DNA of 64,000 bases from Calothrix membranacea FACHB-236. Lineage in GTDB: Bacteria; Cyanobacteriota; Cyanobacteriia; Cyanobacteriales; Nostocaceae. Shown here piece after piece: positions 19,156 through 25,803 of this stretch. The first letter of the stretch is position 1; every line of letters begins with the position of its first letter. The notes under the pieces were generated by a model. It made no database searches. It was not told the DNA's origin and saw nothing but the letters and a program-made list of their open reading frames with translations. The translations under genes and the position numbers were made by a program. The stretch lies in NCBI RefSeq assembly GCF_014696315.1, contig NZ_JACJPX010000025.1, positions 40,202 through 104,201 on the forward strand. Reading direction: 5' to 3'.

Positions 19156-20568
19156 ATGAATGATTTTCTGGCTCAGGATCTGTCCGTTTATCACTTAATT
19201 GCGGGAGTGCAAGCGCCTCCCCCAGCATTGCCTCTCACTCCAGCGGCTCTGTTATCATTAGTGCGGTCACAAATTGACTTGCTGATTGAACAGAAAATTG
19301 CTGCGACTTTATGGGTAAAGCTACCGCCTGGAAAAATTTGGTATTCAGAGTTGGAGCGTTATCAATCCGCAGTTGATGTGCCTGTTGTAATTTATAACTG
19401 TCAGATGGAAGAAAGGCGGAAAGGGGAAGAGAGAAAGAATAGATACCTGAGTCCCGTACTGAATAATCAGGTGATTAAGTTATTACCAAATAGACAACTG
19501 CAACGGGAATACTTTTTTATAATTTTGTCGCCACAGTTTTGTAGTTTAATTTTGGCTTATAGACCAATCAAAAGACGCAGGAACCCGATATTTAAAAAGG
19601 TAACTACTAATAAATCTACACCTTTGTTAGCAATTAATACTGTTGAAGGTAGAGTAATTCAGCAAGTACTAGATGGCATTAAAAAAGCCACCATACCAGA
19701 ATCTTCACCAATTGTGCCGACTGATTTTCTTTGCCCCAGTATGCCTGAATCTACACTCATGAATCAGCTGTTGGTCAAACAAATTCAGCGACAGGATGAA
19801 ATTAATCTACAACAAATTAAAAAGCGCACTGCCAAGTTGCAGCAGCAAAATCAAAAATTATACAGCAGAGGAAAAGCTAAAGATGACTACCTGAGCAATG
19901 TGTGTCAGGAGTTGCGTACACCCTTGACCCACATGAAGACAGCGTTGTCGTTATTAAATTCTCCTACCCTCAAACCACCCCAGCGGCAACGCTATTTACA
20001 AATGTTAAATAGCCAATGCGATCGCCAAAATTCTTTAATTAATGGTTTAGTAGATTTAGTTAATTTGGAGCGTAATTTGCAGGATTCAACCCTAGAAGCG
20101 GTTAGTCTTGCAGATATTGTCCCAGGCATAGTCAGTACATACCAGCCTGTAGCTCAAGAAAAAGGCATTATGCTAGCCTATACAGTTCCCACAGAACTAC
20201 CTTATGTGTGGTGTGTAGCTGGGGGATTGCGACTAATCGTAATTAATTTACTACATAACAGTATTAAATTTACCCCGAGTGGCGGTCAGGTGTGGGTGCG
20301 ATCGCGCGTGCATGGCAATTTTGTGCAACTAGAGTTCCGCGACACAGGTATTGGCATAGCTGAAACCGAGATTTCTAAAATCTTTGACAGCTTTTATCGC
20401 GTGCGTTCTGGAACAATAGATGAATCTAGTGGCCCAGGTTTAGGCTTAACAATTGTGCAGCAGCTACTTTGGCGTTGCGGTGGCTCAATTACCGTCAGAA
20501 GTAAACCTGTTGAAGGCTCGACGTTTACAGTTAATTTAGCGCGTGTTCAAGATCAGCCAGTCATTTAA
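19156..20568 (+). CDS. Histidine-kinase-like protein with Gln at the phosphoacceptor position
   Basis: 470 residues with no membrane segment. There is an N-terminal sensory region (about 1-190, with a family-specific start DLSVYHLIAGVQAPPP), a coiled-coil (about 205-240), then a HisKA-like region whose H-box reads CQELRTPL instead of SHELRTPL. Codon CAG gives Gln251 where the autophosphorylated histidine should be. The ATPase domain looks intact, with NLLHNS, DTGIGIA and GPGLGLTIV. It may therefore bind and hydrolyse ATP without autophosphorylating, or phosphorylate a partner in trans. The neighbouring convergent gene at 20744 has the opposite defect. Whether Gln is conserved in this family is something I cannot see from one sequence. 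Confidence 0.85.
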   Translation: MNDFLAQDLSVYHLIAGVQAPPPALPLTPAALLSLVRSQIDLLIEQKIAATLWVKLPPGKIWYSELERYQSAVDVPVVIYNCQMEERRKGEERKNRYLSPVLNNQVIKLLPNRQLQREYFFIILSPQFCSLILAYRPIKRRRNPIFKKVTTNKSTPLLAINTVEGRVIQQVLDGIKKATIPESSPIVPTDFLCPSMPESTLMNQLLVKQIQRQDEINLQQIKKRTAKLQQQNQKLYSRGKAKDDYLSNVCQELRTPLTHMKTALSLLNSPTLKPPQRQRYLQMLNSQCDRQNSLINGLVDLVNLERNLQDSTLEAVSLADIVPGIVSTYQPVAQEKGIMLAYTVPTELPYVWCVAGGLRLIVINLLHNSIKFTPSGGQVWVRSRVHGNFVQLEFRDTGIGIAETEISKIFDSFYRVRSGTIDESSGPGLGLTIVQQLLWRCGGSITVRSKPVEGSTFTVNLARVQDQPVI

Positions 20569-20693
20569 ATTTTGAATTAAAAATAAAAAAATCATGCCAT
20601 AAATAAATGAGTAGGAGCGCAAAAGCTTTCATTAGTATCAACTTCAGCTAAAACGCTTACCCTACAAGTAAATAGCAGAATATAGTAATTTTG

Positions 20694-20724
20694 GACTTTT
20701 GACTTTTGACTTTTGACTTTTGAC
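20694..20724. repeat. Tandem heptamer GACTTTT x4
   Basis: Four consecutive GACTTTT units (20694-20721) are followed by GAC, in the gap between two convergent genes. This is a typical short tandem repeat of heterocystous cyanobacteria. It may mark the end of both transcripts but forms no hairpin by itself. Confidence 0.8.
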
Positions 20725-20743
20725 AGCTGATTTACATAATGGC

Positions 20744-22162
20744 TTACCATTGCTTAGCGCTAACTTCCAAAGGTAAGAAAATAGTCATCACTTCGCCATA
20801 GTGCGGACGCTGACGCACAATGAGTTTGCCGCCGATTGCTTGAAACAAATGCTTTGTTGCCGCAATATTGAGACTAATTGTACCGGTTTCCGGTTGGAAC
20901 ATCAGCAATTGACCCAAGGCTTTGCGAATTGGTGGCGTTGTCGGTGTCGGCGCTTTACTAGTATCTTTGCACTGAAATTGCGGCGACAATTGTAACTTTA
21001 GTTGATCACCAGCGGGAATAACTTGAACTTGAATATGACTCCCAGCAGGTAAACTGCGAGTAAAATTCTCAATCAAATTAGTCAGTACCCTGTCTAACAT
21101 CGTTGGGTTACTAACTACCGTTGGTAATTGTTGAGGTAAAACCACATCCAAAGTTAAATTGCGCCGAGTTGCAGCTTGTTCCCAACGGGGAATACTCTGC
21201 TGCAAGACTTGATCGAGAGACATGGGTGTCAGCTGAGTGTGGGTAGATTTCACCGAGTTAGATGTTTCTAATTCTGCGGCTTTAAACAGCAACTCCATCC
21301 GGTCAATTTGCTCAGTACACTCGTGATCAATCACTTCTAAGCGACTAATAACATTCGCAGGTAAATCTCGCCGCTTCAGCAGTAAGCGAGTCATGGTGCG
21401 AATAGTGGTTAAGGGAGTGCGAACTTCATGAGCAAAGGCTTGCAGTAATTCTACATCGGGACGAGATGAGGCAGAAGCCACAGAAGGGGCAGGTGCAGGA
21501 GTCGGAATGTTTTCCTTATACTGTTCTGGTTCTGCAAATTCTTGCAGCAAAAACTGACTAAACTGCATGACAGTGCGGTAATCGGGAGGCACGACATCAT
21601 ACTTTTGTACTAATGCATCCAAATCGCCGTAAAAATCAGGGTTAGTTAGCATTACCCTTGCGCCAACAGCCAGCCAAGCTTGCTGCACTACCTCTGGCTC
21701 AAAGGAAAATAAAAATGTTTTTTGGCCGTTCTTTTGTTCAGCCAAAACTAGTACTAATCTAAATTTATCTGTAAAAACTAAGCAGAATTGTTCTGTCCCT
21801 AGAGGATCGGCAGGTAATAAGCGTAATACTGATTCATGAGACGCAGCATCCTCTACCGTTTCTAGGGGAATCGGCATTTCAAATGGCATCAACGCCAAGG
21901 GATTAAATGGCTTGGCTGTAAAAGTTACAGTTTGTAAGCTTTGAGTAAGTGATGCTTGGCTAAACAGGGGTGCTGGTGCAGCTAAAACTAATCTTTGGGT
22001 TGTATCAGGTGCAGCAGAAGCTAAAGAATTGATCAGCAAATGTTCTGTTGCTGCCAAGCTGATACGCCACTGCCATTCTGCTTTGGCTGATGAACATTCA
22101 GTCAACGGTGACTGACTCTCAGCTAAAATTTCCTTCAGACTTGGCAATATCCATTCGTACAC
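20744..22162 (-). CDS. Histidine-kinase-like protein with intact H-box but degenerate ATPase
   Basis: 472 residues from a GTG at 22162 that has AAGGGG nine bases upstream. It is soluble. An N-terminal unknown sensory region (about 1-215) and a short Pro/Ala linker (220-234) are followed by a normal H-box AHEVRTPL with H245. The C-terminal ATPase half has a recognisable N-box (TNLIENF, 361-367), but the G1 motif DxGxG is replaced by LSPQFQCKD (392-400) and no GxGxG G2 loop is evident. ATP binding is thus doubtful. It may be a phosphotransfer partner or pseudokinase. It is convergent with the kinase-like gene at 19156, whose defect is complementary. The cognate regulator is not in this part of the window. 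Confidence 0.82.
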   Translation of the reverse strand: MYEWILPSLKEILAESQSPLTECSSAKAEWQWRISLAATEHLLINSLASAAPDTTQRLVLAAPAPLFSQASLTQSLQTVTFTAKPFNPLALMPFEMPIPLETVEDAASHESVLRLLPADPLGTEQFCLVFTDKFRLVLVLAEQKNGQKTFLFSFEPEVVQQAWLAVGARVMLTNPDFYGDLDALVQKYDVVPPDYRTVMQFSQFLLQEFAEPEQYKENIPTPAPAPSVASASSRPDVELLQAFAHEVRTPLTTIRTMTRLLLKRRDLPANVISRLEVIDHECTEQIDRMELLFKAAELETSNSVKSTHTQLTPMSLDQVLQQSIPRWEQAATRRNLTLDVVLPQQLPTVVSNPTMLDRVLTNLIENFTRSLPAGSHIQVQVIPAGDQLKLQLSPQFQCKDTSKAPTPTTPPIRKALGQLLMFQPETGTISLNIAATKHLFQAIGGKLIVRQRPHYGEVMTIFLPLEVSAKQW

Positions 22163-22719
22163 AGGTTTTCACCCCTTGATTGGAAAGCGACTAATAACAG
22201 CTAGGTTAAGCATTTCATTACTTACCTACGAGGTTATAGCCATTTGCGTACTGGCGACAGTCGTATAACCGAACAATCTAGGCGCAATTTCCCCTGTGAT
22301 TGAGATTAACCCGCCAAGAGCGATCGCCACACTCATAAAAATCCCTAATGAAATATTATTAAATTTTGGGCAATAATGTGCCAAAACTATTTAGATCTGA
22401 TAACATCTATTGTCTATTGAGGGACTGAATAAAGCCTACCTTGGAGGAAAGTCACTTGGCATTTAGATTGTGACGATAAAACCATCAAGTGTATGTAAAG
22501 TCTGACTCATTAGTAGCCGTAACTGAAATTAAATTGGTGCTTCTCTAAATTGGCTGAAATATCCCAGCCTCTAGAAGTTTCCTCTATTTCAGATTTTAAT
22601 TACCTGTGTGCTGAATTTAGTACTTATGTAAGTTCAAATTTAATTGTTTTTTAACATTCGCTCCTCCACATAACACACGACTTAGTTAATCGCTTCAAGT
22701 AGTCAATTCGGAGATTGAT
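22163..22719. other. Intergenic region upstream of the BON lipoprotein
   Basis: 557 nt between divergent genes, with no ORF worth calling on either strand. It must carry both promoters. I see one HIP1-like site near 22319 and otherwise no strong repeat. Confidence 0.5.
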
Positions 22720-23091
22720 ATGAAAAAGCTCATACCCTTGTTAGTCAGCAGCATTTTGGTGATTGGTAGTTTTGGTTGCCAAGATGCAAGCAAAAATGCA
22801 TCAGAAACTCCCACCACTAATGAAGCCACCAAAACAGCCAAAGAAGCATCTACCAAGACGAAAACCGCTGCCAAAACTACTACTGAAACTGCTGCTAAAA
22901 GCTTAATTCTGAGCAAGCTAACCGAAAAAATTCCCGGTAGCAAATTAGTAGTTGAAGACAAAGATGGTGTTGTTACCGTCAAAGGAACAGTTCCTACTGA
23001 GGCTGATATTAAGAAAATTGAACCCTTAGTAAAACAGCAAAAAGGTGTTAAGACTGTAAAAGTAGAAGCAAAGGCTGCTAAAGCTCAATAG
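22720..23091 (+). CDS. BON-domain lipoprotein
   Basis: 123 residues. An N-terminal signal ends in a lipobox-like SFGC with C20 as the candidate lipidated residue. A linker of about 45 residues rich in Thr, Lys and Ala follows, then a BON domain (about 65-118: LVVEDKDGVVTVKGTVPTE). BON domains bind phospholipid or proteins and are often found in periplasmic OsmY-like stress proteins. A GGAG site lies six bases before the ATG. It is predicted to sit in the periplasm anchored to a membrane. A good intrinsic terminator follows at 23132. Confidence 0.85.
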   Translation: MKKLIPLLVSSILVIGSFGCQDASKNASETPTTNEATKTAKEASTKTKTAAKTTTETAAKSLILSKLTEKIPGSKLVVEDKDGVVTVKGTVPTEADIKKIEPLVKQQKGVKTVKVEAKAAKAQ

Positions 23092-23442
23092 CATCAAAAA
23101 AATCTTCTCTTAAGAGTTTGATAATTCTCAGCAGGGCTTATAAGATATAAGTCCTGTTTTCTGTGACCTATATTCTATAGATATATCATCTTTAGCAGGG
23201 TTCACGACATTCTACATCGGTAATACGAGAGCGATCGCACTCAAGTCTTGGCTTAGTAGCCTGAAAAGCATACCTCCCCAATTTGAGCAGCACTATTATT
23301 TTTTAGTAATTTTAGTTACTAATTTAAATTTTTAATGATTTTAATGTATTTATATTTTCTGGATAACTATTATTAGTTACCAATTTAAAACTTTGCTTTC
23401 TTTAATATAAATACAGGCAATTCTATAAATTGGGGATGTACC
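23092..23442. other. Intergenic region before psiE-like gene
   Basis: 351 nt. The first part holds the lipoprotein terminator (23132-23160). The remainder is AT-rich with one HIP1 site near 23232 and no gene. Confidence 0.5.
23132..23160 (+). terminator. Intrinsic terminator of the BON lipoprotein gene
   Basis: A 10-bp stem (CAGGGCTTAT 23132-23141, ATAAGTCCTG 23147-23156, one G-U pair) with a 5-nt loop is followed directly by TTTT and further pyrimidines. This is a textbook intrinsic terminator, 40 nt past the stop codon. Confidence 0.8.
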
Positions 23443-23940
23443 ATGCCAAAACGCCTGATTACAGAGTTAAATAATTGGTTACAACGAGATAGAATTGTAC
23501 GTAATCTAGAAATCTTTCAAGACTTTATAATTATCTCACTCTGTCTAGGCTTATTTTGTGTAATGCTGATCCGTCTGACAGATATGTTTACTTCCTTTTT
23601 GCACCCATTAGATTTACGGGAAGTAACATCTGATATTTTGTTTATTTTAATTCTAGTAGAGTTATTCCGCTTGTTAATCGATTACCTACAAGCACAACGG
23701 ATATCTGTAGGAGCAGCAGTAGAAATTACTATTGTTTCAGCTCTACGAGAGGTGATTTTACGTGGTGTGCTGGAAATACCCCGCGATCAGCTACTTAGTA
23801 TTTCTATATTTTTAGTAGTTCTCGCAGGAATTCTAGTGGCTTTACCTTGGATGACTCGCTTTTTTGAACATGATAAAACTCCTACCCCAGAGATTACAGA
23901 AGCAATAACGCAATTGTTAACTGAAAACTCTCAGTTGTAA
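23443..23940 (+). CDS. PsiE-family membrane protein
   Basis: 165 residues with four predicted membrane helices (about 25-45, 60-82, 90-115, 120-140). The pattern LRLTDMF...RLLIDYLQAQRISVGAAVEITIVSALREVILRG is that of phosphate-starvation-inducible PsiE (PF06146). The molecular function of the family is unknown; in E. coli it responds to phosphate limitation. GGGGATG lies just before the start. It stands alone, with the preceding lipoprotein terminated upstream. A Pho box was not identified. Confidence 0.85.
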   Translation: MPKRLITELNNWLQRDRIVRNLEIFQDFIIISLCLGLFCVMLIRLTDMFTSFLHPLDLREVTSDILFILILVELFRLLIDYLQAQRISVGAAVEITIVSALREVILRGVLEIPRDQLLSISIFLVVLAGILVALPWMTRFFEHDKTPTPEITEAITQLLTENSQL

Positions 23941-24024
23941 TGTCAAAGATAATTGATGATTTCTTCCTGATCTTTCTTGATTCCTAGGGTGGAATAGTAC
24001 TTACTTCAGCAAAAATTGCGACCC

Positions 24025-24057
24025 AGCTCCCCGATTTTTTGAAAAAACCGGGGAGCT
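24025..24057. terminator. Hairpin with A/T-rich inner stem after psiE-like gene
   Basis: AGCTCCCCG (24025-24033) pairs with CGGGGAGCT (24049-24057), and the inner T6 and A6 runs extend the stem after one mismatch. From memory it resembles a dispersed cyanobacterial palindrome (CCCCGATTTTTT...CGGGG), and it can also act as a terminator 85 nt past the psiE-like stop. Confidence 0.6.
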
Positions 24058-24202
24058 AAATCTCGCTAAAGTAAATGACAGCAGTTGCCAAGCTAAGATT
24101 TTAGCTATTTAATACCAATTGAAAAAATGATTGCAACAGATTGATTGGTAGAACTTAGATACAGACAGCAATACTCAATCTGTTACAAGTCGGAGAACCC
24201 GT

Positions 24203-24336
24203 AAGGGACTTCTAACTAAAAAAATATACCATCCCTGCGGGACGCTAAGCGAACACTGTGTAGGCAGGGAGCAGAAAAGAGAAATAGTTGTTTTGAGTCC
24301 AGACATTGGAATGATGTATTGTTTGGAGTTCCCTAA
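24203..24336 (+). mobile_element. MITE-like element, copy 1
   Basis: A 134-bp block matches, ungapped and in inverted orientation, 25532-25665, with about 19 differences counted by eye. Its ends form imperfect terminal inverted repeats (TAAGGGACTTC against the complement TTAGGGAACTCC). It has no coding capacity. It includes ATCCCTGCGGGACGCTA, shared in sense with other Nostoc-type palindromes. Confidence 0.75.
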
Positions 24337-24346
24337 GGGTGGACTG

Positions 24347-24516
24347 CAATACTTGTCGGTTAAGGGTAAAAGGGGAAGGGGAAAAGGGGTAAGAAAAAAC
24401 CTTTAACCCTTACCCTTTCTCCTGCGGAGACGCTACGCGTAGCTTGCTTCCCCGCAGGGGTACACCTTTTCCCCAAACCAAATTCCAAGTTTAAAATCCT
24501 TAACCGAGCAGTATTG
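24347..24516. mobile_element. Second MITE-like element with 19-bp terminal inverted repeats
   Basis: CAATACTTGTCGGTTAAGG at 24347-24365 faces CCTTAACCGAGCAGTATTG at 24498-24516, and 17 of 19 positions pair. The 170-bp element contains a G/A-rich half, a pyrimidine-rich half and the internal palindrome at 24422-24457. No transposase is encoded, so it would need a partner supplied in trans. Confidence 0.7.
24422..24457. repeat. Nested palindrome with GCTACGCGTAGC core
   Basis: An outer stem CTGCGG (24422-24427) / CCGCAG (24452-24457) surrounds the perfect 12-bp palindrome GCTACGCGTAGC (24432-24443). As I recall, this core is a highly repeated intergenic motif of Nostoc and Anabaena genomes. 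Confidence 0.7.
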
Positions 24517-24596
24517 GGGCGCACTGGCTCAACTTTCCGCAAAATCTAAAAGCCAAAATAGTATGAGTACTTTTCATACTTTGGTACTAGAAAATA

Positions 24597-24625
24597 GGAG
24601 AAAGGCTAAGAAAAACCCTTTCTCC
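24597..24625. repeat. Purine/pyrimidine inverted repeat
   Basis: GGAGAAAGG (24597-24605) and CCTTTCTCC (24617-24625) form a 9-bp stem with an 11-nt loop. The sequence resembles part of the element just upstream (24361-24420) and may be a degraded related copy. Confidence 0.5.
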
Positions 24626-24980
24626 TTTACCTCAAACCCAATTTTGAGTTCAAATTGCTCTTCCTTGTCGTATTGAGGCTAGTAAAGAAAGATTTTTACA
24701 CTTTTGAAGCGAATTGTTGTCTTGGGAATTTTAGGCGAAAAACTATGTAGAAAGTAATTGTCATTTACTGCGTACATCAGGAAAGATGAAAATTTTTGAT
24801 CAGTTGGCTGCTAATGGGTTAATAAAAGATAAAAATCAGATTAAAAATGTAAACTTGAGCCACAATATAAGCAAAGGAAACTTAAATTTTATGCAACTTT
24901 GATGATTTTTATGAAGTTTTAAGAGTTATTATCGATCGCAGGAATTAACTTGAAAAACTTGCAAAAACCAAATCAATTTA

Positions 24981-25535
24981 GTGAACTACCCTCCAGTTTA
25001 CAGTTCAAAGCAAAACTGTCCCATTCATTTGGTTGGCAAAACGGGACAAGTGGTTCAGATTTCAATTCATTCTCCTAGTCGGTATATCTGTGCCAACTGC
25101 GAACGGATATTACCAGATTGGAAACATCAGTCATCTTTATGGGTAGTGATTGTTTTACAACAATCACAATATCAATTGCAGGAAAGTACACCTGTCATAG
25201 AGGAAGAGAAAGAACGCTTACGAGAAAAGTTTATGCGGTTTGGTTGTGATTTAGCTTTTAATCTACGCGATCGCAACTATTTAACAGACCTCATAGATCC
25301 CCGCACAGGCTATCCGCTACTTTCTCATCCTGGAATTGTTCCTCATGACGACACAGCAGTTGTCAAAGCTTTGCTAAATTACCCAGTCATCAAAAACAAA
25401 TGCTGTGTGCTAGTACATCCAGAATGGGGAACAGCTGTTTATCCCAGTATCTTGATATCAGAAGCTCCCCCAATCATGATTGAATCGGTGACTAAAAGCA
25501 TAGCACCTATGCATGGATGGCAAGAGATGAGTTAG
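24981..25535 (+). CDS. Hypothetical protein between inverted MITE copies
   Basis: 184 residues from a GTG at 24981 with no clear ribosome site; no product family recognised. It is soluble, with a CxxC pair (ICANCERIL, about 32-40) in a segment that resembles a short metal-binding or redox knuckle, and two further C-terminal cysteines (KNKCCVLV). The stop codon TAG (25533-25535) lies inside the first bases of the inverted element at 25532-25665, so the natural 3' end may have been lost on insertion. The neighbour on the other side is the convergent tyrosine kinase gene. Base composition resembles the surroundings. Confidence 0.65.
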   Translation: MNYPPVYSSKQNCPIHLVGKTGQVVQISIHSPSRYICANCERILPDWKHQSSLWVVIVLQQSQYQLQESTPVIEEEKERLREKFMRFGCDLAFNLRDRNYLTDLIDPRTGYPLLSHPGIVPHDDTAVVKALLNYPVIKNKCCVLVHPEWGTAVYPSILISEAPPIMIESVTKSIAPMHGWQEMS

Positions 25536-25665
25536 GGAACTCCAAAAAATAGATTATTCCTATCTCTGGACTCAACACAACTATTTCACCCCTCTACCCC
25601 CTACCTACAGAGTGTTCGCGTAGCGTCCCGCAGGGATGGCATATTTTTTTAGTTGTAAGTCCTTT
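25532..25665 (-). mobile_element. MITE-like element, copy 2 (inverted)
   Basis: Reverse-complement copy of 24203-24336, the same length without gaps. It begins TTAGGGAACTCC, so that its second to fourth bases supply the stop codon of the gene at 24981. The GCGTCCCGCAGGGAT core is well kept. Confidence 0.75.
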
Positions 25666-25734
25666 AGAGAGTCATCAACTGTGGATAACAATCATGGAGC
25701 AGCAAGGTATGAATATTATTGTAAATTCCAAATT

Positions 25735-25783
25735 CAAGAGTCAAAAATCAAAAGTTAAACAAAATTTTGATTTTTGACTCTTG
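25735..25783. terminator. Bidirectional terminator between convergent genes
   Basis: A perfect 19-bp inverted repeat (25735-25753 and 25765-25783) with an 11-nt loop has A/T-rich runs on both inner arms. It lies 20 nt beyond the stop of the minus-strand kinase at 25804 and can serve transcripts from both sides. Confidence 0.8.
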
Positions 25784-25803
25784 TCCTATATCTTATGTCC
25801 GAT

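Larger units (their letters stand above)
23941..24980. other. Repeat-rich region without genes
   Basis: About 1 kb without a convincing CDS but packed with palindromic and inverted repeats: a stem at 24025-24057, one copy of a 134-bp element at 24203-24336, a MITE-like element at 24347-24516 and a stem at 24597-24625. The last 250 nt before the gene at 24981 are AT-rich and may contain its promoter. Confidence 0.75.

Noticed and set aside
20694..20724. CRISPR-like array from repeated GACTTTT units
   Set aside because: Units are seven bases, directly adjacent, without spacers; a simple tandem repeat.
24360..24542. 60-codon minus-strand frame in the repeat region
   Set aside because: It runs entirely through a MITE-like element with palindromes; low-complexity translation.
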